A stretch of 11,940 nucleotides of DNA from JACPSX01 sp035288405 [NCBI: bacterium] (GTDB lineage Bacteria > JACPSX01), in assembly GCA_035288405.1 (NCBI GenBank), contig DATEAK010000366.1:1-11940 (forward strand). The letters run 5' to 3'. The notes beneath the pieces were generated by a model that did no database searches, had not been told where the DNA came from, and worked only from the letters and a program-made list of their open reading frames with translations. Position 1 is the first letter of the stretch. Each line of letters opens with the position of its first letter. This document shows positions 6,307 to 11,940 of this stretch, one piece after another. The position numbers and the translations under genes were made by a program.

Positions 6307-6335
6307 AATATAGGGAATTATGGGTGTTTTGTCAA
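6307..6335 (-). promoter_or_regulatory. Near-consensus sigma-70 promoter for rpsU-yqeY-dnaG-rpoD
   Basis: On the minus strand, TTGACA (6335-6330) is followed by exactly 17 bases and TATATT (6312-6307). The -35 is a perfect match and the -10 differs from TATAAT at one base. Transcription would begin near 6300, giving a leader of roughly 100 bases before rpsU. It lies in the only sizeable gap between the his genes and rpsU, in an AT-rich patch, exactly where the operon promoter is expected. No intrinsic terminator for the his operon precedes it. Confidence 0.85.
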
Positions 6336-6399
6336 TGGAATTATTGGAAATCCTTGATTCTTCAGATCGAAAGTTTTTTGCGCTCAAACTCCAATAGAA

Positions 6400-7104
6400 T
6401 CACCCGGCAAGTCCTTTTCCTTCTTCTGGACTGGCCTTCTTCCGAAGTCCGCTCTGTCCAAATCTCCGGCCCAACTCTTCGTAGACTTTCTCCGGCGAAA
6501 CGCTTAAAGCTGATAATGCAACCAGGCTGTGGAACCATAAATCGGCAACTTCGTAAATGAGAGCCTCAGGAGTCTGGTCCTTTGCCGCCATGACGACTTC
6601 AGCGGCTTCCTCGGCAACTTTTTTAAGCACCTGGTTCAAACCCTGCCCGAAGAGGCGGGAAACATATGAATCCTCTCGGGGATGGAGACGCCGATCCTCG
6701 ATCACCTCATAGACAGCGTCGAGAATCCTACAGGCAGGTACAGATGGAGTTTCTTCAAGGGGCTTCTCGGAACCTTCCTCCTGCACTCCCACCTTCTGGA
6801 AAAAACAGCTTTTCTTCCCAGTGTGACAGGCTGGACCCAAGGGTTTCACCTGAAGCAGGACTGTATCCTCGTCACAATCCACGTAGAGTGCCTTTACTTC
6901 CTGCCAATGACCTGATGTTTCTCCTTTTTTCCACAGAGAGTTGCGGGACCGGCTCCAGAAATGGCTTTCACCGCTCTGCATGGTTTTCCGAAAGGCCTCT
7001 TCGTTCATATAGGCAAGCATCAAAACCTGACCGCTAGCGCAATCCTGGACAATGGCCGGAATGAGGCCCCCGGGCCCATAGTTCAAACGGATCTCTCCAT
7101 CCAT
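6400..7104 (-). CDS. hisIE: Bifunctional PRA-CH / PRA-PH, HisIE
   Basis: Carries out steps two and three of histidine synthesis: hydrolysis of phosphoribosyl-ATP to the AMP form (HisE part) and opening of its adenine ring (HisI part). The 234 residues split into an N-terminal cyclohydrolase with [19 protein letters not shown] (49-67), DCDED with Cys77, and Cys93 and Cys100 in [11 protein letters not shown]. The three cysteines have the 16- and 7-residue spacing of the known zinc-binding set. After a short linker (about 105-122) comes the C-terminal pyrophosphohydrolase with [15 protein letters not shown] (161-175) and [14 protein letters not shown]. As in other fusions, the order of domains is reversed relative to the reactions. 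ATG 7104 is preceded by AGGGGTGAT, 21 bases after hisF. It is the last his gene; the stop is followed by an AT-rich gap. Confidence 0.97.
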   Translation of the reverse strand: MDGEIRLNYGPGGLIPAIVQDCASGQVLMLAYMNEEAFRKTMQSGESHFWSRSRNSLWKKGETSGHWQEVKALYVDCDEDTVLLQVKPLGPACHTGKKSCFFQKVGVQEEGSEKPLEETPSVPACRILDAVYEVIEDRRLHPREDSYVSRLFGQGLNQVLKKVAEEAAEVVMAAKDQTPEALIYEVADLWFHSLVALSALSVSPEKVYEELGRRFGQSGLRKKASPEEGKGLAG

Positions 7105-7125
7105 TGAATCACCCCTTCTCCCAGC

Positions 7126-7899
7126 TTAGAGGCGAACCTCCACCCCGTGCTCTTTTAAGTACTTCTTGGCCTGACCGATGGTTATTTGGCGGTAATGAAA
7201 CAACGAGGCGGCAAGAACCGCATCGGCTTTTCCGTCCCGCAAGGCCGCTAAAAAATCATCCAAGGTCCCGGCCCCACCGGACGCGATGACCGGAATCCCA
7301 ACCGCTTCAGACACGGACCGGGTCAGCAAAATGTCATATCCCTTCCGAGTCCCGTCCTTGTCCATACTCGTGAGCAAAATTTCGCCGGCCCCAAGTTCTT
7401 CGGCCTGCCGGGCCCAGCTCACTGCATCCAGGCCGGTCTCCGTCCTGCCCCCATGAGTGTATACCTGCCAGCGCGGGCGATCTCCGGCAGAATCAAGATG
7501 TCGCCTGGCATCAATGGCCACCACAACACACTGGCTGCCGAACTCCTCGGCGGCTTCCCGCACAAGCTTGGGTCTAAGAACTGCAGCCGTGTTGATGGAA
7601 ACCTTGTCCGCTCCCGCCTTAAGGAGGATTCGAAAATCCTCTACTTGGCTAACTCCCCCCCCTACAGTCAGCGGCATGAAGACTTGCTCAGCCGTGTGCC
7701 TGACGACTTCCAAAAGGATCCCCCGTTCCTCATAGGAAGCAGTGATATCCAAGAAAACAATCTCATCAGCTTCCTCTGCGTCGTAGCGTTCGGCAATTTC
7801 CACCGGATCCCCAGCATCCTTCAGACCTAGGAACTGAACTCCCTTCACCACCCGTCCCCCCTTGACATCGAGACATGGGATGATCCGCTTGGCAAGCAT
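7126..7899 (-). CDS. hisF: Imidazole glycerol phosphate synthase, cyclase subunit HisF
   Basis: TIM-barrel subunit that uses ammonia delivered by HisH to turn PRFAR into imidazole glycerol phosphate and AICAR. At 257 residues it has standard length. Both catalytic aspartates are in the canonical places: Asp11 in [16 protein letters not shown] and Asp130 in VVVAIDARR. The phosphate-binding loops are TVGGGVS (78-84), KVSINTAAV (99-107) and VIASGGAGT near the C-terminus; [20 protein letters not shown] is typical of the family. Start ATG 7899 touches the hisA stop codon with no gap, and its ribosome site AGGAGA lies in the hisA end, implying coupled translation. HisA upstream is its ancient half-barrel relative; HisH, its partner, is encoded two genes upstream. 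Confidence 0.98.
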   Translation of the reverse strand: MLAKRIIPCLDVKGGRVVKGVQFLGLKDAGDPVEIAERYDAEEADEIVFLDITASYEERGILLEVVRHTAEQVFMPLTVGGGVSQVEDFRILLKAGADKVSINTAAVLRPKLVREAAEEFGSQCVVVAIDARRHLDSAGDRPRWQVYTHGGRTETGLDAVSWARQAEELGAGEILLTSMDKDGTRKGYDILLTRSVSEAVGIPVIASGGAGTLDDFLAALRDGKADAVLAASLFHYRQITIGQAKKYLKEHGVEVRL

Positions 7900-8628
7900 C
7901 TATTCTCCTGCTACCAGCTCCAAGGCTTTCTTTAGATCAACTGCACCGTCGTAGAGGGCTTTCCCCACGATGACACCCTGCACTCCCTGCAAACTCAGAC
8001 TTAGAAGGGAACGGATGTGTTCCAGTGTTCCAACTCCGCCCGAGGCGATGACAGGGAGCCGTGTCTCCCGGGTTAGAGCCTCAAGACCTTCAAGGTTAGG
8101 GCCCGACAGCGTTCCGTCCCGGGAAATGTCCGTATAGATCAACCCAGCGACCCCCCAAACTCCTAGCTTCTCGGCCATGGGAATGACCCCCACCGATGTT
8201 GTCTCTTTCCATCCCTTGACAGCCACATTGCCCCCCCGGGCATCTAGAGCAATGTAGATACGCCCGGGGTACTCCTCAATCGCTCCCATGACCAAGTCGG
8301 GAGAAGACAAAGCGGCCGTTCCCAGGATCACTCGGTCCACGCCAGCATGGAAACACTCTCGGATGGTCTCCAGGCTGCGCAGTCCTCCCCCAAATTGAAT
8401 GGGAATTGCTACGGCGCGAGTGATTTCCCGGACGATTGGAAGGTGTTTCGGTGATCCGCTAAATGCTCCATCCAAATCGATCACATGGAGCCGGCGTGCT
8501 CCCAGTGATTCCCAATGGCGTGCCATAGCCGGAGGATCAGCAGAATAAACAGTCTCAGCCTCCATCTCCCCATGGACCAGCCGCACACACCTACCTTCTC
8601 TTAAGTCAATAGCCGGAATAATCTCCAC
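7900..8628 (-). CDS. hisA: ProFAR isomerase HisA
   Basis: TIM-barrel isomerase converting ProFAR to PRFAR, an Amadori rearrangement. From GTG 8628 it has 242 residues. Catalytic Asp8 sits in IIPAIDLREGRCVRL and the second acid Asp129 in IALDARGG. Phosphate loops are QFGGGLRS (78-85), RVILGTAAL (99-107) and VIASGGVGT (193-201); GWKETT (139-144) and YTDISRDGTLSGPN (165-178) are further family marks. The GTG start shares its first G with the hisH stop (TAGTG), with GGAGAG about 5 bases upstream inside hisH; longer frames reaching back into hisH add only out-of-family residues. DGTLSGPN and GWKETT point to true HisA rather than the actinobacterial PriA, and no trpF replacement is implied. Confidence 0.97.
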   Translation of the reverse strand: MEIIPAIDLREGRCVRLVHGEMEAETVYSADPPAMARHWESLGARRLHVIDLDGAFSGSPKHLPIVREITRAVAIPIQFGGGLRSLETIRECFHAGVDRVILGTAALSSPDLVMGAIEEYPGRIYIALDARGGNVAVKGWKETTSVGVIPMAEKLGVWGVAGLIYTDISRDGTLSGPNLEGLEALTRETRLPVIASGGVGTLEHIRSLLSLSLQGVQGVIVGKALYDGAVDLKKALELVAGE

Positions 8629-9248
8629 TACAACTCTCCAAAGTGCCGCAAGATTTCCAATCCCACCCGCTGGCTCTTTTCCGGGTGAAATTGGGTTCCG
8701 TAGATATGCCCGCGCCAGACACATGAGGTGAACGGAATGCCATACCAGGTTCGGGTCGCGGCCACTTCAGGCTCATCGGGTACCGGGTAATAGGAATGAA
8801 CAAAGTAGACCCGTGTGCCGGAGTGGAGTCCAGCCAAAATCGGAGCCGGACGGAGGATTTCGATCTCGTTCCAACCCATATGAGGAACTTTCAGAGGAAC
8901 TCCTTCCGCTGTTAGAGAAGCGGGAAACCGCACGACCTTTCCGTGAAAGATCCCCAGTCCTTCGCAGAGGCCGAATTCTTCACATTGACTAAAGAGAAGC
9001 TGCATCCCCACGCAAACCCCCAGGAAAGGACGACCCGTCTCTAGATAACTACGAATGGGTTCCACCATTTTATAGCGGCGCAACCCCTCCATGCAGGCCC
9101 GGAAAGCTCCCACTCCCGGCAGGACGAGCTTTTCCGCGTGCTGGATTTCGTGGGGTTTCGAACTCAGAACCGCCGGAATTCCCATCCGCTCAAAGGCCTT
9201 TTGGACACTTCTCAAGTTACCGATGCCATAGTCTAGGATCGTGATCAT
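8628..9248 (-). CDS. hisH: Imidazole glycerol phosphate synthase, glutaminase subunit HisH
   Basis: Class I glutamine amidotransferase that releases ammonia for HisF. The 206 residues begin MITILDYGIGNLRSVQKAFE, as expected. The triad is Cys79 in GVCVGMQLLF, His188 and Glu190 in QFHPEKSQ. LPGVGAF (43-49), PHMGWNEI (122-129) and VYFVHSYY (147-154) are the other hallmarks. Most homologues have GVCLGMQ; the Leu-to-Val change beside the nucleophile is conservative. ATG 9248 lies 16 bases after the hisB stop with only a purine run (GAAAGAAA) as ribosome site; upstream in-frame triplets overlap hisB and give non-family sequence. The stop overlaps the hisA GTG by one base. Confidence 0.97.
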   Translation of the reverse strand: MITILDYGIGNLRSVQKAFERMGIPAVLSSKPHEIQHAEKLVLPGVGAFRACMEGLRRYKMVEPIRSYLETGRPFLGVCVGMQLLFSQCEEFGLCEGLGIFHGKVVRFPASLTAEGVPLKVPHMGWNEIEILRPAPILAGLHSGTRVYFVHSYYPVPDEPEVAATRTWYGIPFTSCVWRGHIYGTQFHPEKSQRVGLEILRHFGEL

Positions 9249-9264
9249 TTTCTTTCGGCGGGCT

Positions 9265-9852
9265 TCAAAGTTTTCCTTTAGTCGACAAGACCCCTTTGAT
9301 CCTTGGATCCTTTTGGGTGGCATGGTCCAGCGCCCGGGCCAGAGCCTTGAAAATCGCCTCTACGGCATGATGAGAATTGCTCCCGTAATGGAGGTTTATA
9401 TGAAGATCAATCCCTCCGTGACTGGAAAAAGCACGCAGGAATTCCTCCACGAGTTCCAGATCGAACCCTCCCACTCTTTCCTTGGGTAATAAAGCTTCGA
9501 AAACCAAGTGAGAGCGACCGCTCAGATCCAGATGCACCGAGGCCAAAGCATCGATCATGGGAACCGTGGCACTGCCGAACCGGCAAATCCCCTCTTTCCC
9601 CCCCATGACCTGCACAAGCGCTTCCCCCATGCTGATTCCGACATCTTCCACCAGATGATGGAAATCAACCTGTGTATCCCCATGGGCCTGGATTGTCAGA
9701 TCAAACATTCCGTGTTTGGCAAACAAGGAAAGCATGTGGTCGAAAAAGGGGACGGTGGTATCGATCCGATAAGTTCCGACCCCATCCAGCTTGAAATCCA
9801 CCTCGACAGAAGTTTCCTTGGTAACTCGCTTGACCTGCCCTTTTCCCTTCAA
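9265..9852 (-). CDS. hisB: Imidazoleglycerol-phosphate dehydratase HisB
   Basis: Manganese-dependent dehydration of imidazole glycerol phosphate to imidazole acetol phosphate. At 195 residues it is the stand-alone dehydratase, without the N-terminal histidinol-phosphatase domain found in enteric HisB. The metal-binding repeats are visible: FFDHML (36-41), DFHHLVED (63-70) and SNSHHAVEAIFKALARAL (158-175). The start is TTG 9852: GGAGGG lies about 6 bases upstream, and the ATG overlapping that site is out of frame and stops after five codons. It follows hisD by 28 bases. The missing phosphatase domain means the histidinol-phosphatase step must be encoded elsewhere. In several related clusters hisC sits between hisD and hisB; here it does not. 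Confidence 0.97.
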   Translation of the reverse strand: MKGKGQVKRVTKETSVEVDFKLDGVGTYRIDTTVPFFDHMLSLFAKHGMFDLTIQAHGDTQVDFHHLVEDVGISMGEALVQVMGGKEGICRFGSATVPMIDALASVHLDLSGRSHLVFEALLPKERVGGFDLELVEEFLRAFSSHGGIDLHINLHYGSNSHHAVEAIFKALARALDHATQKDPRIKGVLSTKGKL

Positions 9853-9880
9853 GGTGTGCCCTCCATGACTGCCCGAATTC

Positions 9881-11185
9881 TCACCGGTGACTACGGTCCC
9901 TGCCGGTTCTCATCTCCAGGGCCCTTGCGTGAGCCTCCAACCCTTCCGCTTGAGCGAGCTGCCGCACAATCTCGGAAATGGATTCCAGCGCCTCGGCAGT
10001 GTAGCGTAAGATGTTTGAACGTTTCAAAAAGTCGTAAACCCCCAACGGGGAAGCAAAGCGGGCTGTACCACCCGTGGGCAAGACATGATTAGGCCCCGCA
10101 GCGTAATCGCCCAAAGCCTCGGGAGTCCAATGGCCCAAAAAAATAGCGCCGGCATTGCGAATCATCCCCAGCAAATCTTCCGCTCCGGCGACAGCCAGTT
10201 CCAGGTGTTCAGGCGCAATTTCGTTGATCAGGTCGACGGCTTCTTCCCGGGTGGCGACTATGAGGATCGCCCCTTTCGTTTCCCAGGCCCGGCGAGCCAC
10301 GGCTTCCCGGGACAGACTGGCGAGCTGCTTTTCCACCTCGGACTTCACTTGAACTCCCAAATCCTGTGAGAGAGTAATCAGCAGCGGGAGCGCCATCTCG
10401 TCATGTTCAGCCTGAGCCAGAAGATCGGCAGCCACCGCAGCAGGAGAGGCGCTCTCATCGGCTACGATGAGGACCTCGCTAGGACCTGCCACGGAATCAA
10501 TCCCCACCTCCCCATAAACCATTTTCTTGGCCACAGCCACATAGAGATTCCCCGGCCCCACAATTTTGTCCACCCGGGGAATTGTCTCTGTTCCGTATGC
10601 CAATGCTGCTATTGCCTGAGCACCGCCCACGCGGAAAATCCGCTTCACCCCTGCGATTCTCGCCGCCGCCAAGACAACCGGAGGAATTCTACCCCCCGGA
10701 GAAGGACAGCAGAGCACAGACTCCGAAACGCCGGCCACCTGAGCGGGGATTGCCGTCATCAGCACCGTGGATGGGTAAGCCGCCTTGCCTCCGGGAACGT
10801 AGAGCCCTACCCGTCCGAGGGGAGTGACTTTCTGTCCCAAAAGCACTCCCTGCTCCTCGGCCACAAACCAGGAATTTTCCAACTGCCTCTGGTGGAAACG
10901 GCGGATCCGATCCGCGGCAACCTGCAGGGCGGTCATCAGATCAGCAGGTACCCCCAGGCAAGCCTTGTCGACCTCCTCCGCGCTGACCTGCAGCTGTTCG
11001 GGTGTCCCTTCCCAACCATCGAACCGCCGACAATAGTCCAAGAGCGCCTGATCCCCATTTTGCTGCACATCCAGCAGGATTGCCCTCACTTCGGATTCAA
11101 TCCGGCGAGCATCGATTTCTCCCCGCCGCTTCAAGACCTCCAGGAAGTCCCTCCCTTCCTTTTCCTGAGCTTGAATCAACTTCAC
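9881..11185 (-). CDS. hisD: Histidinol dehydrogenase HisD
   Basis: Zinc enzyme that oxidises histidinol to histidine in two NAD-dependent steps. It has 434 residues, the normal length. Zinc ligands by motif are Gln258 and His261 in LLAQAEHDEMA, Asp360 in EALGDYAAGPNHVLPTGG and His419 in GLEAHARALEMR. The catalytic pair is Glu326-His327 in NEIAPEHLELAV. GLYVPGGKAAYPSTVLM (127-143) and GPGNLYVAVAKK (210-221) form the NAD/substrate region. The start is GTG 11185 with GGGGGAAG about 3 bases upstream, 11 bases after hisG. A 269-codon plus-strand frame lies opposite its N-terminal half and is only a shadow of its composition. Confidence 0.98.
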   Translation of the reverse strand: MKLIQAQEKEGRDFLEVLKRRGEIDARRIESEVRAILLDVQQNGDQALLDYCRRFDGWEGTPEQLQVSAEEVDKACLGVPADLMTALQVAADRIRRFHQRQLENSWFVAEEQGVLLGQKVTPLGRVGLYVPGGKAAYPSTVLMTAIPAQVAGVSESVLCCPSPGGRIPPVVLAAARIAGVKRIFRVGGAQAIAALAYGTETIPRVDKIVGPGNLYVAVAKKMVYGEVGIDSVAGPSEVLIVADESASPAAVAADLLAQAEHDEMALPLLITLSQDLGVQVKSEVEKQLASLSREAVARRAWETKGAILIVATREEAVDLINEIAPEHLELAVAGAEDLLGMIRNAGAIFLGHWTPEALGDYAAGPNHVLPTGGTARFASPLGVYDFLKRSNILRYTAEALESISEIVRQLAQAEGLEAHARALEMRTGRDRSHR

Positions 11186-11196
11186 GGCACTTCCCC

Positions 11197-11853
11197 CTAT
11201 GGCCTTGGCTGACCGACCAGGGCAACCCTCAGTTTGTCAATCATAGACTCAACCCGATCAAATTTGGTCTTGTGGCTGGCCCGGTTGACGATCAGTCGAG
11301 TGGTGGCTCGGTCAATTTCCTCGACCTCGACCAGGCCGTTTTCAGCAAGGGTCCGGCCACTGGAGACCAGGTCCACAATCCACTCAGACAACCCCACGAT
11401 AGGAGCGAGTTCGATGGAGCCGTAGAGCTTGATTACCTCCACCTGAATCCCCTTCCGGATCATGTACTCAGTGGTAATGCGGGGAAATTTTGTGGCCACC
11501 CGAATATGGGAAAGCCGTGCCGCATCGGAAATGACAGGGGCATCCTTCGGCTTAGCCAGCACCAGGCGGCAGGCCCCGAACTTTAAGTCCAGGGGCTCAT
11601 AAACATCCTTTTGCTGCTCCAAGAGGATATCCTTTCCCACGATTCCCATGTCGGCCGCGCCATGCTCCACATAGGTAGGAATATCCAAATCCCTGAGGGT
11701 TAAGAAATCCACTTCCAAATCCCGGTCCTCAAAAATCAAACGACGGCTTCCTTCGGGAAAATCCAATGCAGAAAATCCGATCTTCCGCAGAAGCTTGACC
11801 GTGGCCTGCAAGTTGCGTCCCTTGGGCAAAGCCATCGTGAGCCGGCTGCTCAT
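11197..11853 (-). CDS. hisG: ATP phosphoribosyltransferase HisG, short form
   Basis: First committed step of the pathway, joining PRPP to ATP. The 218 residues contain only the two catalytic lobes: LTMALPKGRN (5-14), EVDFLTLRDLDIPTYVEHGAADMGI (47-71) and the PRPP loop DLVSSGRTLAENGLVEVEEI (161-180). The C-terminal ACT-like domain that senses histidine in the long form is absent. Short HisG enzymes normally act as octamers with HisZ, a HisRS-like regulatory protein; none is in this window. The ATG at 11853 overlaps the murA stop (ATGA) and has GGAGAG 5 bases upstream; a TTG four codons earlier is a weaker choice. Feedback by histidine, if present, would have to come through HisZ. Confidence 0.97.
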   Translation of the reverse strand: MSSRLTMALPKGRNLQATVKLLRKIGFSALDFPEGSRRLIFEDRDLEVDFLTLRDLDIPTYVEHGAADMGIVGKDILLEQQKDVYEPLDLKFGACRLVLAKPKDAPVISDAARLSHIRVATKFPRITTEYMIRKGIQVEVIKLYGSIELAPIVGLSEWIVDLVSSGRTLAENGLVEVEEIDRATTRLIVNRASHKTKFDRVESMIDKLRVALVGQPRP

Positions 11854-11940
11854 TTTACTCTCCAAATCCGGGCCCCCATTGATGCGAGTTTCGTTTCCAG
11901 CCCCTCATAGCCCCTGTCCAGATGGTAGACACGGGAAACT
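11850..11940 (-). CDS. murA: UDP-GlcNAc 1-carboxyvinyltransferase MurA, C-terminal end only
   Basis: Only the last 29 codons lie in the window: VYHLDRGYEGLETKLASMGARI and five further residues, then TGA. The motif (I/V)YHLDRGYE-x6-K-L-x-x-x-GA-x-I is the standard MurA C-terminus. MurA catalyses the first committed step of peptidoglycan synthesis. The stop overlaps the hisG start as ATGA, so the two genes are probably co-transcribed and translationally linked. A paralogous EPSP synthase is less likely, since the HLDRGYE ending is typical of MurA. Confidence 0.88.
   Translation of the reverse strand, partial: VSRVYHLDRGYEGLETKLASMGARIWRVK

Noticed and set aside
10403-11212. 269-codon plus-strand frame opposite hisD
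   Set aside because: It is antisense to a complete, fully conserved hisD; its length follows from codon bias of the real gene and the translation shows no domain.
1-11940. Defence system, mobile element or CRISPR array
   Set aside because: All large reading frames are conserved housekeeping genes; no transposase, integrase, direct-repeat array or target-site duplication was seen.

Overview
The window carries one nearly unbroken block of genes on the minus strand. Read in the direction of transcription (high to low coordinates) they are: the 3' end of murA; a histidine cluster hisG-hisD-hisB-hisH-hisA-hisF-hisIE; the macromolecular-synthesis genes rpsU-yqeY-dnaG-rpoD; a tRNA with anticodon CAU; a coiled-coil/zinc-ribbon protein; an RNase HI-family gene; and the 5' part of the RNase P RNA gene rnpB, cut by the window edge. 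No plus-strand gene is supported. No mobile element or CRISPR array was seen.

The organism is a bacterium of middling to fairly high GC. A short-form HisG, a fused HisI-HisE, and his genes running into rpsU-yqeY-dnaG-rpoD and a CAU tRNA recall, from memory, Deltaproteobacteria in the broad sense (Geobacter-like order) or neighbouring phyla. Nothing in the sequence fixes the species.

Region 6400-11940 is a tightly packed his operon with start/stop overlaps (ATGA at murA/hisG, shared G at hisH/hisA, abutting hisA/hisF) and frequent GTG or TTG starts. It encodes PRPP-ATP ligation (HisG), the two PR-ATP/PR-AMP hydrolysis steps (HisIE), isomerisation (HisA), the glutamine-dependent cyclase (HisF-HisH), dehydration (HisB) and the final oxidation (HisD). 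The aminotransferase hisC, a histidinol-phosphatase and the HisZ partner that short HisG normally needs are not here.

Region 6203-6399 holds a near-consensus sigma-70 promoter (TTGACA, 17 nt, TATATT) driving rpsU, with a leader of about 100 nt. rpsU and yqeY are followed by an unusually long gene-free gap (5074-5535) before dnaG. That gap contains two sets of inverted repeats in which one segment can pair with either of two partners. The set nearer dnaG (5129-5207) can form a nested stem of about 20 pairs and includes a perfect Shine-Dalgarno-like string.

Region 1-1435 adds RNA-maturation genes downstream of rpoD. The oddest feature is that the RNase HI reading frame has no stop before rnpB and stays open through the whole visible part of rnpB. 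This is conserved core-genome territory. The unexplained signals are the RNA structures around dnaG, the RNase H/rnpB overlap, and the identity of the CAU tRNA.
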